Of a stretch of DNA of 36,408 bases, positions 1 to 7,437 are shown piece after piece (within the stretch, counting starts at the first letter, position 1; every line of letters begins with the position of its first letter). The stretch spans positions 1 to 36,408 of the forward strand of contig JAJRTW010000014.1 in NCBI GenBank assembly GCA_024278075.1, read 5' to 3'. This stretch comes from Bacteroidota bacterium. Its GTDB lineage: Bacteria > Bacteroidota > Ignavibacteria > Kapaibacteriales > UBA2268. A program made the position numbers and the translations under genes. The notes under the pieces are model-generated. The model made no database searches. It worked only from the letters and a program-made list of their open reading frames with translations, and had not been told where the DNA came from.

Positions 1-134
1 CAGTATTAAATAATTCAGTATTAAATAATTCAGTATTAAATAATTCAGTATTAAATAATTCAGTATTAAATAATTCAGTATTAAATAATTCAGTATTAAA
101 TAATTCAGTATTAAATAATTCAGTATTAAATAAT
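1..134. repeat. 15-bp tandem repeat, about 9 copies, cut by window edge
   Basis: The unit cagtattaaataatt is repeated eight times without any change, then once more minus its last base. The window opens inside the array, so its full length is unknown. Two of the three forward frames hit a stop in each unit. The third, which is the frame of the downstream glycosyltransferase, stays open and would read Ser-Val-Leu-Asn-Asn over and over. Perfect identity between copies points to recent expansion or active slippage. The unit may derive from the gene's own 5' end, since 135-149 also contains attaaaagtatt. Confidence 0.98.
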
Positions 135-146
135 ATTAAAAGTATT

Positions 147-1172
147 TTGATAATCCGGCTTAGCTCGATGGGAGATGTTATACTCACCACATCGCTACTA
201 AGACAAATCAGGAAAATTTTCCCACAAGCACGAATCGATTTCCTTGTATCCTCAACGTTTTCTGAAATTTACAGATATAATCCGAGAATTTCAAATTTAT
301 TTGAATACGATAAAAGCCAATCTGCATTTGGAAATAAGCATATCAAAAATGAAATGATTTCATCGCTCGGGCATTCAAGTTATGATGTTATCATCGATTT
401 GCAAAATAATTTGCGGTCAAAAGTTTTTTCATACGGATTGAATTCTGTCAAATATAAAGTTGCCAAAAACAGGTTGAATAAATTGTCTCTTGTATATTTT
501 AAGAAATCATCAGCCAAATCCGCCAGATCAATCCCCGATATTTACAGGAATTCCATTGATGCCCTTCGAATTACTGACGATAATAAAGGGCTTGAATTAT
601 GGCTTGAGAATGAGAAGGATTTGGATAAATATCCCCCTTTCAATAAAGATATAAAGTCCGGTGTGCCTGAAGCATTCGAGAATATCGCTATTGCTCCCGG
701 AGCTTTCCATTTTACCAAACGCTGGCTGCCGGAGAGGTATGCCGATTTGGCAAATATATTACATTCCGAATTCGGCTGTGAGATAACTCTTCTCGGCGGC
801 GTGAAAGACAGCGATGTGTGCAGTTACATATCTACGAAATACGATTTTGAGATTAACGACTTGTCGGGTTCCACCTCAATATTGGATACTGCCGCGATTA
901 TCGACAATTGTGACTTATTGATAACCAACGACACCGGAGTTATGCACATAGCCGCTGCCCGCCAAACGCCGGTAGTGGCTATCTTTGGCTCTACCGTTAC
1001 GGATTTTGGCTTTAGGCCTTACAGAGTTAAGAATATAATTGTTGAGAAGGATATGAATTGCAGGCCATGCACTCATATTGGCAGGGATAAATGCCCGAAG
1101 AGACACTTCGATTGCATGGAATTAATTTCGACGGATGATGTGGTGGAAGCTGTTAAGAGGATAGCAGAATGA
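147..1172 (+). CDS. Glycosyltransferase family 9 (heptosyltransferase-like), 5' end uncertain
   Basis: Family 9 glycosyltransferases move heptose or related sugars from nucleotide donors onto the lipopolysaccharide core at the inner face of the inner membrane. The N-terminus IIRLSSMGDVILTTSLLR is the family's opening signature. The second half has the donor-site pattern: IAPGAFHFTKRWLPERYADL near residues 182-201, then ITNDTGVMHIAAA near 260-272 and VAIFGSTV. Length (341 aa) is normal. The start is a problem: 147 is TTG, there is no ATG nearby, and family members usually start two to four residues earlier (M-K-x-I-L-I-I-R). Here that position is ATT (135-137), and the same frame runs open through the upstream repeat. 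The true start could be TTG 147, ATT 135, or lie before the window. Acceptor sugar cannot be told. Confidence 0.9.
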   Translation: MIIRLSSMGDVILTTSLLRQIRKIFPQARIDFLVSSTFSEIYRYNPRISNLFEYDKSQSAFGNKHIKNEMISSLGHSSYDVIIDLQNNLRSKVFSYGLNSVKYKVAKNRLNKLSLVYFKKSSAKSARSIPDIYRNSIDALRITDDNKGLELWLENEKDLDKYPPFNKDIKSGVPEAFENIAIAPGAFHFTKRWLPERYADLANILHSEFGCEITLLGGVKDSDVCSYISTKYDFEINDLSGSTSILDTAAIIDNCDLLITNDTGVMHIAAARQTPVVAIFGSTVTDFGFRPYRVKNIIVEKDMNCRPCTHIGRDKCPKRHFDCMELISTDDVVEAVKRIAE

Positions 1173-1194
1173 TAACGGCTTTGTTCGATTGTTC

Positions 1195-1256
1195 CGTCAG
1201 TTGTTACAACTGACGAAAAGCGACTGTTATTGCAAGTCAGGTGTAACGCCTGACTT
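1195..1256. repeat. Two adjacent palindromic elements (REP-like)
   Basis: Positions 1195-1215 form a near-perfect palindrome, CGTCAGTTGT-T-ACAACTGACG. Positions 1234-1256 form a second hairpin with arms AAGTCAGG and CCTGACTT. The core CAGTTGTTACAACTG occurs again at about 3736-3750, 3778-3793 and, with a change, near 25674, so this is a dispersed family. The site lies between two convergent genes (glycosyltransferase end and nuoI end), so it could also fold as a bidirectional terminator, though no T-run follows. Confidence 0.8.
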
Positions 1257-1303
1257 AACATTGAATAATAGATTTCTCCCTGTGGCCGAAAAGACAAAGA
1301 TAT

Positions 1304-1330
1304 GGATTCTGAAATTAATTCAGAATGACA
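1304..1330. repeat. Dispersed palindrome GATTCTGAA..TTCAGAATGAC
   Basis: The inverted repeat attctgaa-att-aattcagaat is followed by gac. Close relatives are found at about 26562-26588, 30333-30360, 31752-31776 and 31840-31862 in this window, always in gaps between genes. It is a short REP-like family, seen directly in the sequence; its function is unknown. Confidence 0.75.
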
Positions 1331-1355
1331 AAACATACTACAAACACAAACCTTT

Positions 1356-1853
1356 TCACTTATATTCCGCCAAATACTCCAGCCGGTCTTGCAATTGCTC
1401 TTCGGGGACGAGCAGATCTTCTTTGCCGAGTATGGCCTCCTCCTGGCTTGTGAAGACAATATCGTATTCCTTGCTCATAACGATTGCCTCTTCGGGGCAT
1501 ACCTCCTCGCAGAAGCCGCAGAAGATGCACCGCAGCATATTAATTTCGAATTTCACGGGGTATCTTTCTTTTTCGCGTTCTGTCTCGCTTGCCTGAACTT
1601 CAATTGCCAGCGCCGGGCAAACCCGCGAGCATAGCCCGCAGGCAACGCACCTTTCGCCACCTGTGGTATCCACCAGAACCGGCCGCCCCCTGTATGACCC
1701 TGTAGGCTCGAATCGCTCTTCGGGATACTGCCGCGTGAACTTCGGCTTGAACATATATTTCATCGTAAGGCCCAGGCCTTTGGCTATCTCGGGAAGATAT
1801 AATTTCTCCATGAAATTCAGTCTTTCCGCTTCCGTATTTTTTGTGTTGTTCAT
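1356..1853 (-). CDS. nuoI: NADH-quinone oxidoreductase subunit I (two 4Fe-4S ferredoxin)
   Basis: NuoI carries clusters N6a and N6b that pass electrons from NuoG towards the quinone-side subunits in the peripheral arm of complex I. The 165-aa protein has the two diagnostic motifs [12 protein letters not shown] (about residues 69-80) and [12 protein letters not shown] (about 109-120), each giving CxxCxxCxxxCP. The N-terminal stretch [20 protein letters not shown] matches the family's pattern before the first cluster. Length is normal. It follows nuoG and nuoH on the same strand but is 670 bases beyond nuoH, with two small genes in between, so it may have its own promoter or depend on read-through. 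Confidence 0.96.
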   Translation of the reverse strand: MNNTKNTEAERLNFMEKLYLPEIAKGLGLTMKYMFKPKFTRQYPEERFEPTGSYRGRPVLVDTTGGERCVACGLCSRVCPALAIEVQASETEREKERYPVKFEINMLRCIFCGFCEEVCPEEAIVMSKEYDIVFTSQEEAILGKEDLLVPEEQLQDRLEYLAEYK

Positions 1854-1905
1854 TTATTGATTCCAAATTGTTATTTCTAATTTAGCCTTTTAGGTTTTTA
1901 GCCAT

Positions 1906-2103
1906 TTAGGTTTTGCGTAAAGATCTGATTAAAGCCCTCAAAACCTTTTCAGTTTCAATAAATTTTGAGTCGAAATCAGTATCAATAGCATTGGCTACAA
2001 TCGCAGGTACGACTTCCATAACGGGGTTTAAATTAAGGGATTCTTTTTCTATCTTATTCAGATTATTAGAATAAGCGTCGATTATTTCTATTTGCACACT
2101 CAT
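1906..2103 (-). CDS. Small hypothetical protein, 65 aa
   Basis: No recognised family. The protein begins MSVQIEIIDAYSNNLNKIEK and ends in a basic, helix-prone tail (FIETEKVLRALIRSLRKT). Its ATG overlaps the stop of the upstream gene at 2100-2103 in an ATGA junction, which is the best evidence that both are translated, as this arrangement usually reflects coupled translation. It lies between nuoH and nuoI and has no visible link to complex I. There is no signal peptide or membrane segment. Confidence 0.6.
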   Translation of the reverse strand: MSVQIEIIDAYSNNLNKIEKESLNLNPVMEVVPAIVANAIDTDFDSKFIETEKVLRALIRSLRKT

Positions 2104-2306
2104 TTCGGCTCGAATATTATTTCATTATCTTGATTTAAATACGGCTTGTCATGCCATTCATCATTATTTAGTAAGGCCTTTGGTATCTCTTCGAATGCTT
2201 TGCATGATTTGCTTTTATAATCTATCAAATGCTTGCAATTAATACATTGAGAAAACCCATATAGAAAACCTTGCGAGTCCGCATTCCATCTATCTATAAT
2301 TGACAT
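2100..2306 (-). CDS. Small Cys-rich protein (CxxC...CxAFxxIP...DxxIxFE type), 68 aa
   Basis: The protein shows CINC at about residues 21-24, a third Cys in CKAFEEIP near residue 35, then HDKPY and a DNEIIFEP ending. I know this pattern (CxxC, CxAF..IP, H..PY, D..I.F) from a widespread family of small uncharacterised bacterial proteins often found in cargo-type gene clusters. The Cys residues could bind a metal, but that is inference. The start ATG at 2306 lies one base after the stop of an upstream open remnant (2308-2448), and the 3' end overlaps the next gene by four bases, so these were probably parts of one tiny operon inserted between nuo genes. Confidence 0.7.
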   Translation of the reverse strand: MSIIDRWNADSQGFLYGFSQCINCKHLIDYKSKSCKAFEEIPKALLNNDEWHDKPYLNQDNEIIFEPK

Positions 2307-2307
2307 G

Positions 2308-2448
2308 TTAATCCTTTGTCATACTCATAGAAACAGTTATTACTTCTTCATGTATTTTTTCCACGCCAGTTATTTCAAAATGGCTGTCAGGTGTTAAAAA
2401 TAATTTTCTGTTGCATGATAGATAATCATAGCCAATTCGTCGGCTATC
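2308..2448 (-). pseudogene. 5'-truncated remnant of an unknown gene upstream of the Cys-rich protein
   Basis: A minus-strand frame is open from the TGA at 2449-2451 to the TAA at 2308-2310 and encodes about 46 residues with protein-like composition (for example IGYDYLSCNRKLFLTPDSHF, then EITGVEKIHEEVITVSMSMT). There is no ATG, GTG or TTG before the last few codons, so it cannot start normally. Its stop is one base from the next gene's ATG, as in a tight operon. I read it as the 3' end of a gene whose front was lost. The family is unknown to me. Confidence 0.4.
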
Positions 2449-2489
2449 TCAAATGCACGAAGCTTATTATGATCTCTCTTATCTTCAAC
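2394..2489 (-). pseudogene. Fragment of a four-helix bundle (S23-type) protein
   Basis: Between in-frame stops the minus strand reads about 31 codons containing RDHNKLRAFEIADELAMIIY followed by HATENYF. This closely resembles the N-terminus of the small four-helix bundle proteins related to the 23S rRNA intervening-sequence protein (typically M-R-D-H-x-K-L-x-A-F-x-L-A-D-x-L-A). The start codon is missing (AAG where ATG is expected) and the frame stops where FPKxE would continue. It overlaps the other remnant in a different frame. It is probably a relic left by a deletion or by frameshift decay. Confidence 0.5.
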
Positions 2490-2523
2490 CTAAACTCCTA
2501 CGGCCCCCACGCCTCCTAAACCC

Positions 2524-3558
2524 CTATCCAAATATCATTATCCATACGCCGGTAATAACTATGTTCAATATTGCAAGCGGCAGAAGGACTTTCCAGCCGA
2601 GGTTCATCAATTGGTCATACCTGAAACGCGGCACCGTCCAACGCACCCAGATAAAGAATAATATGAAGAAAATTACCTTAGCCAGGAACCATGCGAATTG
2701 CACAAGAGCAAGGGCAATAGAACCGGCCCCGAGGCCAATGTCGAACGGAATCTGCCAGCCGCCGAAATAGACTAATACTATAAAAGCAGACGCAGTGGCC
2801 ATATTGGCGTATTCGGCAAGGAAGAACATCCCGAATTTCATGCCGCTGTATTCCGTGTTGAAACCGCCCACAAGCTCCGGCTCGGCCTCGGGCAGATCAA
2901 AGGGAGTCCGGTTGGTTTCGGCGAACGATGACACTAAAAAGATTATAAACCCAAGTGGCTGCACGAAAACATTCCACCCCCAGCCGGATTGCTGCAATAC
3001 GATTTCGTTCAAAGATAAAGTCCCCGTAATCATCAGAACTCCTATCAGCGACAATCCCATCGACAACTCGTAAGAAATCATCTGAGCCGACGACCTCAGG
3101 CCGCCAAAGAGCGAATACTTATTATTCGACGACCAGCCGGCAAGTGTGATGCCGTACACAGACACCGAGGTCATAGCCAATATATAGAGCAGTCCGATAT
3201 TCACATTCGGGGCAATTCCGAAGTAATATTTAGTTCCGCCAATTTCAATATAATGAGCAAACGGGATTACAGCATATACGGCAATTGCAATTCCCAGTGA
3301 GATAACCGGTGCCAGGCGGTGGAAGCCCATATCGGCAGCTTTCGGCACCACATCCTCTTTCCAGAACAGCTTAAATACGTCCGCTATCGGCTGCAATAAT
3401 CCAAACGGGCCGACCCTGTTCGGGCCCAATCGTAACTGAATAATTGCCGAAACCCGCCTTTCGGCATATACCGAAACTGCGGCCGCACTTAAAATTAATA
3501 TTACTATAAACACAGCCTTAACGCCTGCTTCCACCAATATCCATCCAATTTCCGGCAT
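2524..3558 (-). CDS. nuoH: NADH-quinone oxidoreductase subunit H
   Basis: NuoH is the membrane subunit that joins the peripheral arm of complex I to the proton-pumping arm and forms much of the quinone tunnel. The 344-aa protein has about eight hydrophobic helices. It shows the strongly conserved loop AERRVSAIIQLRLGPNRVGP and LLQPIADVFKLFWKED near residues 31-68, and the later NRTPFDLPEAEPELVGGFNTEYSG loop with its acidic residues around 216-240. Length is typical (about 320-350 aa). It lies 483 bases downstream of nuoG, an unusually wide gap filled with palindromic repeats. Confidence 0.97.
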   Translation of the reverse strand: MPEIGWILVEAGVKAVFIVILILSAAAVSVYAERRVSAIIQLRLGPNRVGPFGLLQPIADVFKLFWKEDVVPKAADMGFHRLAPVISLGIAIAVYAVIPFAHYIEIGGTKYYFGIAPNVNIGLLYILAMTSVSVYGITLAGWSSNNKYSLFGGLRSSAQMISYELSMGLSLIGVLMITGTLSLNEIVLQQSGWGWNVFVQPLGFIIFLVSSFAETNRTPFDLPEAEPELVGGFNTEYSGMKFGMFFLAEYANMATASAFIVLVYFGGWQIPFDIGLGAGSIALALVQFAWFLAKVIFFILFFIWVRWTVPRFRYDQLMNLGWKVLLPLAILNIVITGVWIMIFG

Positions 3559-3649
3559 AATAATTTACTATCTATATTTATTAATCTAAATTTCTTTTGT
3601 ATCTACTGTTTTAATAAAACCACTTAAATTTATCTATAGAATTTTTTTT

Positions 3650-3664
3650 CCACGAGCTAAAGCA
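3650..3664 (-). promoter_or_regulatory. Conserved upstream motif TGCTTTAGCTCGTGG ahead of nuoH
   Basis: The minus strand reads TGCTTTAGCTCGTGG followed by an A-run, about 92 bases before the nuoH ATG. The identical 15-mer lies upstream of flgI at 25588-25602 in the same orientation relative to its gene, and in both cases it forms one end of a block of palindromic repeats. It may be a leader or operator element, or simply the edge of a repeat element. Function is not known. Confidence 0.5.
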
Positions 3665-3729
3665 ATCTATTGCGTGCACCTGGCTATTGAATAACTATTA
3701 CGGTATCTCACAATAAATTAATATTCAAC

Positions 3730-4031
3730 GTTCTGTCAGTTGTTACAACTGGCAAATGGCGGCAGTTTTTATATCGCCAGTTGTTACAACTGGCAGAACA
3801 TAAATTCAGGCAGGTTGCGAACCTGCCACTACACATACATTGATTGAACTGTAAAAAATAGTTATCAATCATTTATGAGATGGCGGCACTAGTGTCGTGT
3901 CAACTGTACTATGTCATTCCTGTAAAAACAGGAATCCGGTATTCCAACACAATCAGGTTATATCAAGATGGATTCCGGCTCTTCGGCCGGAATGACAGAT
4001 CAAATGATCCGTCATAGTATGCCTGACACGT
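3730..4031. repeat. Composite palindromic repeat block between nuoG and nuoH
   Basis: In order: gttctgtcagttgttacaac through a second copy of the CAGTTGTTACAACTG palindrome ending in gcagaac (3730-3799); the hairpin GGCAGGTT-cgc-AACCTGCC-like arms (3809-3827); ATTCCTGTaaaaACAGGAAT (about 3914-3933); GATTCCGGctcttcgGCCGGAAT (about 3971-3995); then a 23-nt segment (4009-4031, ending GCCTGACACGT) that recurs perfectly, inverted, at 34766-34788. Much of the same order is repeated at 25671-25851. No reading frame of note is present. Confidence 0.8.
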
Positions 4032-4041
4032 CACTAGACTT

Positions 4042-5841
4042 CTAATTACCTAAATTCCTAATTACTTGTAATCCGGGTTTCATCGAATAGGACTGATAGA
4101 CGGCTAATTTCGGCTCCGGCTTGTCCGCCCTGCTAAGAATAATTCCCTGATACTGCTTCAGCAAGGAATAGCTCATCCCTTTGAATGTAGCGATAGTATT
4201 GGAAATTTCATCAAATATATCCGACGAGCTTTTATAAGACCAATTGTGTTCGATGCAATTGGCCACGGCCTGAATCACTCTCCAGCTTTGCCTTGCATTG
4301 CGATAATTATCCGACGTCCACCGGTCATTATCAGTCCCAAACTTATCTAACCGGCTCATTTTCATTCCCATGGTACGCAGGTTCTCTTTGGTGGCCAGCA
4401 CGGGCGAGAAATACTGCACCCTCCGGCCGGCGTTCACAAAAGTACCTTCGCTTTCGGCAAATGACGAAGTGGGGAATACTACATGAGCCAATTCGGTTAA
4501 TTTTGAATTGTTTACGGCATGGACAGCCAGGAATTCCAACTGGCCCAGCGCCTCCAGAATATGCGGATACATCAAGAAGTCCTCTTCCATCACGTAAAGA
4601 GCTTTCAAATGGCCGTTATTAATTTTATCGGCTAAATCGCTGATTCTAATTCCATGCACATTGGTATTGACACCTACCTCATTCGCACCGAGCGAATTAG
4701 CTCTTATGTCGGATAATTTAAGGAAATCATCGGTGAAGCTATCGTCTTCCGCCTTAAGGAAACCGATATTATGGGTTCTTAATACCGTCTTGGCAAATTT
4801 CTGGAGAATATAATTATCCTCGTTCGCGGCGTTTGGCGAGCCGATTACCATTATCTCGTTTGACCTGTATTTCTTTAAATTGTAAGATGCATATTCACAG
4901 GCTTCATCCCAATCCGTATTTCTTCTTTCTCCCTTTTCAATTACCATTGGGGATTCAACACGGTTCGAATTCACATCCGGATATATATTCAGCCTGCCGT
5001 AGTCGCACATCCAATGCTTGTTCACATACATATTCGTCCTTGGCTCGAACCTTAATATTTCATTGTCACGCACGCCGGCACTGATATTACACCCCCTGGC
5101 ACATCCGGTGCAGATCGTATCATTAAAGCTCATGTCCCACACGCGGGCCTTGAACCTGAAATCAGGGCTTGTCAGCGCCCCAACCGGACAAATATCAATA
5201 ACGTTCATCGAATAATCATTGTCGAATTCGGTTCCGTCAAATAATTTAATAGTAACATGGTCGCCGCGATGAATAAATGTCAGAACATCCTGATGCGCCA
5301 CTTCTTTGGCAAACCTTATGCAGCGTGAACAAGATATACATCTTTCCCCGTCATATATAACATTCGGCCCCCATTTCTGCCTTTTCAGGTTGTGGTTCTT
5401 CTCCTCATCGAAGCGGCTTTCGCCATTTGAATGCCTGAAAGAATATTCCTGGAGCTTACATTGGCCGGCTTCGTCGCAAATCGGGCAGTCCAATGGGTGG
5501 TTAATTAAAATAAATTCCATCACCGCTTCTCGGGCAGTTATTGCTTTTTCGGTATTGGTCAGAATATGCATACCGTCGGCGACTGTGGTGGCGCAAGCAA
5601 TCTGTAGTTTCGGAAAGAAGTTAACCACCGGTGTACCATCGGGGTTGGTGTCGAAATCGCCGTCCGGCAGCCTTTTGGGCAACCCGACTTCAACCAGGCA
5701 CATACGGCAATTCCCGGATACGCTCAGCTCCGGGTGCCAGCAAAAATGCGGCATTTGCATTCCGTTGTCGTAGGCCGCCTCGATCACGGTCTTGCCATCT
5801 CTGGCTTCAATCCTCTGTCCGTCAATAACAATATGTGGCAT
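4042..5841 (-). CDS. nuoG: NADH-quinone oxidoreductase subunit G (iron-sulfur subunit)
   Basis: NuoG carries several of the iron-sulfur clusters that link NuoE/F to NuoI. The N-terminal 2Fe-2S domain has Cys in PHFCWHPELSVSGNCRMC plus a later Cys (ACATTV). Next comes HPLDCPICDEAGQC for the His/Cys cluster N5, then CISCSRCIRFAKE and the later ICPVGAL for N4. The CTGCARGC motif with a distant Cys in WMCDYGR provides the ligands for cluster N7, present in some bacteria. The rest is a shortened molybdopterin-oxidoreductase-like region. At 599 aa it is much shorter than the roughly 900-aa E. coli protein, like other compact NuoG forms. No nuoE or nuoF lies upstream; the gap beyond 5841 is long. 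Confidence 0.95.
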   Translation of the reverse strand: MPHIVIDGQRIEARDGKTVIEAAYDNGMQMPHFCWHPELSVSGNCRMCLVEVGLPKRLPDGDFDTNPDGTPVVNFFPKLQIACATTVADGMHILTNTEKAITAREAVMEFILINHPLDCPICDEAGQCKLQEYSFRHSNGESRFDEEKNHNLKRQKWGPNVIYDGERCISCSRCIRFAKEVAHQDVLTFIHRGDHVTIKLFDGTEFDNDYSMNVIDICPVGALTSPDFRFKARVWDMSFNDTICTGCARGCNISAGVRDNEILRFEPRTNMYVNKHWMCDYGRLNIYPDVNSNRVESPMVIEKGERRNTDWDEACEYASYNLKKYRSNEIMVIGSPNAANEDNYILQKFAKTVLRTHNIGFLKAEDDSFTDDFLKLSDIRANSLGANEVGVNTNVHGIRISDLADKINNGHLKALYVMEEDFLMYPHILEALGQLEFLAVHAVNNSKLTELAHVVFPTSSFAESEGTFVNAGRRVQYFSPVLATKENLRTMGMKMSRLDKFGTDNDRWTSDNYRNARQSWRVIQAVANCIEHNWSYKSSSDIFDEISNTIATFKGMSYSLLKQYQGIILSRADKPEPKLAVYQSYSMKPGLQVIRNLGN

Positions 5842-6484
5842 ATATAAAGCTCCGTTTCATAGCTGAGTCAAGTACTGCATTAATTATTTACTTATATAAA
5901 TTATTTGAAACTTCTGAAAAGTAGTGAAATTGTCATTCCCATGAAAACTTTCAAAGAAAATAGATCAAATTTTGTCATTCAGAACGTAGCCATTTATGGC
6001 GTAGTGATGAATCCATCTTAATACTGCCAAAAATCCTATAAACACTGGATCCTTCGACTCCGCTCAGGATGACAGTTCATTGAATATCGGTAAGTATTTG
6101 GAACGATTCATTTTATTACCGGACACTTGTAAATTATTTTATTAAATAAAATATTGCAGTAATGATTGCAATAGGATATTCAGTTCTGTTTGAGAATGTT
6201 CAATATCGTATCTAAAATGTACCTCCAATGCATCTCCAATTGGTGTTTGATCATCATTCGATATGTTGTCAAACCATATAATGAAACACAGTAAGGAAAT
6301 AACTCTACAAAATACGAATTTTTCTCACTCTTTAAAATATTTAGTAGCGAATTTTCCGTCTAAAATTGCATGATGTAATTATGATGTTTTTGTCCACGGC
6401 CTTACGCAGTGCCTGGCATACTCCCAATGGCGAGTCGGACACATGGCTGATATTTAATCACTATAAGCGTTTGGCTGCCGGTGG
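5842..6484. other. Gene-poor gap upstream of nuoG with repeats
   Basis: This 643-base gap holds a GTCATTC...GAATCC type repeat near 5972-6014 and the hairpin ggatccttcgactccgctcaggatgac at about 6047-6073 (related to copies at 15121, 15194 and 33143). The only coding-like stretch is on the minus strand (see 6142-6324). An open + strand frame at 6366-6551 has no family resemblance and runs into the HisA-like gene, so I do not call it. The nuoG promoter should lie near 5842-5930, but I cannot point to clear boxes. Confidence 0.6.
6142..6324 (-). pseudogene. Possible decayed small gene
   Basis: Between a TGA at 6325-6327 and a TAA at 6142-6144 the minus strand is open for 61 codons with protein-like content near the end (GDALEVHFRYDIEHSQTELN then ILLQSLLQYFI). 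There is no normal start codon in that frame. A neighbouring frame just upstream reads ENSLLNILKSEKNSYFVELF, so a single frameshift would join the two. No family is recognised. It could be chance, and I give it as a weak remnant only. Confidence 0.25.
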
Positions 6485-7237
6485 CTATCCCCCGCATTCT
6501 TTAGCCTCGATCAATCTCCAGATTTTCTGGCACGGGAAGCAATTCTCATAAAAGGGTTTACCGATTATTAACGAATCCACACCGCAGGGCCTTAATTCCT
6601 CTAATTTCCAAAGCTGTTGCGGAGTCTTGGCCGCTTTATATAAAGTGATTTTCATTTTGCAAATTTCCGACAACCGAACGAAATTATCAAAATCAAATCC
6701 TGAATCGGACGTTTCCCATTGCTTTTCGTGGAAAATAATCCTGTCGCCACCCAATGATTGAATATGCTTTACATAATCAGAAACCGGCAGAATCGTTTTG
6801 CCATCATTTAGGGCCACTTCCCACTTATTGGCAAAAACGGCAAATGATATTCGCGATGAGGAATACTGGCCAATCAATTTAATTATTCCAGCGGGGTCGT
6901 TCACGGCAAGATCATCGACAACGATTCTGTATATTCCGCTGTCGAGCAATAGCTTGCATTGCTGGCAATCATTAAATTTCGAATAAAACTGGATGGGAAT
7001 ATCGATTGCTTCGGTGGCATATATCAATGAATTAATATTGCTGTGATTATTCTTGTTATTTAGCGAATCCGTATCATTAATATGAATTGTCTTGGTATTT
7101 TCCCGGCGAAGCAGCCCTAATAAACCCGTCAGATTCTTCGACAATTCTTTGTAATACTGCTCTGTGCCGGACTGGCCAACGATACAATCGGTACAAATCC
7201 CTTCGGATATATCTATGGATGGAATGACTAATATCAT
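6485..7237 (-). CDS. Divergent HisA-like TIM-barrel protein
   Basis: HisA isomerises ProFAR in histidine synthesis using two Asp residues at the ends of strands 1 and 5 of a TIM barrel. Here the start MILVIPSIDISEGICTDCIV keeps the first Asp (IDL-type motif), IHINDTDSL recalls the strand-2 LHVVDLDGA motif, and SLIIGKPFYENCF recalls the C-terminal IIGKALYEG. However, the phosphate-binding GGG of strand 3 (PVQVGGGIR) is replaced by IPIQFYSKFND, the later GG by YKAAKTP, and no second Asp is seen at the expected strand-5 position (FAVFANKWEV). I chose the ATG at 7237 because homologues start at this strand; an in-frame ATG at 7270 would add 11 residues. It is probably a paralogue with changed or unknown activity. 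It lies upstream of no his gene in this window; ruvA precedes it on the same strand. Confidence 0.6.
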   Translation of the reverse strand: MILVIPSIDISEGICTDCIVGQSGTEQYYKELSKNLTGLLGLLRRENTKTIHINDTDSLNNKNNHSNINSLIYATEAIDIPIQFYSKFNDCQQCKLLLDSGIYRIVVDDLAVNDPAGIIKLIGQYSSSRISFAVFANKWEVALNDGKTILPVSDYVKHIQSLGGDRIIFHEKQWETSDSGFDFDNFVRLSEICKMKITLYKAAKTPQQLWKLEELRPCGVDSLIIGKPFYENCFPCQKIWRLIEAKECGG

Positions 7238-7361
7238 AGTGCTTCGTAATAAATTACGTGTAAAACGCATTCACAATTGGGAATAATTACCATGAACTTT
7301 TGCTCGCAGAATATGAAGCATACTTTTGGCTCTCCCTATCAAAGCCGGATTGCTTGACATG

Positions 7362-7437
7362 CTATTTCAGAGCCATTTTCCCTATTTCAAGGCAATCCCT
7401 ATTTCAAAGTATTTCCTATTTCAAAGCAAATTTCAAG
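7362..7437. repeat. Short 17-bp-period repeat of CCTATTTCAA at the ruvA 3' end
   Basis: CCTATTTCAA occurs at 7381-7390, 7398-7407 and 7415-7424, exactly 17 bases apart. Weaker copies (ctatttcag, 7362-7370; atttcaagg, 7429-7437) flank the array. On the minus strand the unit reads TTGAAATAGG, and the third copy supplies the last codons and the TAG stop of ruvA. The repeat therefore fixes where RuvA ends. Confidence 0.8.

Noticed and set aside
1-134. Possible CRISPR array
   Set aside because: Units are directly adjacent with no spacers and only 15 bases long; there are no cas genes.
6366-6551. Plus-strand 61-codon open frame upstream of the HisA-like gene
   Set aside because: It overlaps the 3' end of the HisA-like gene and has no recognisable features or ribosome binding site.
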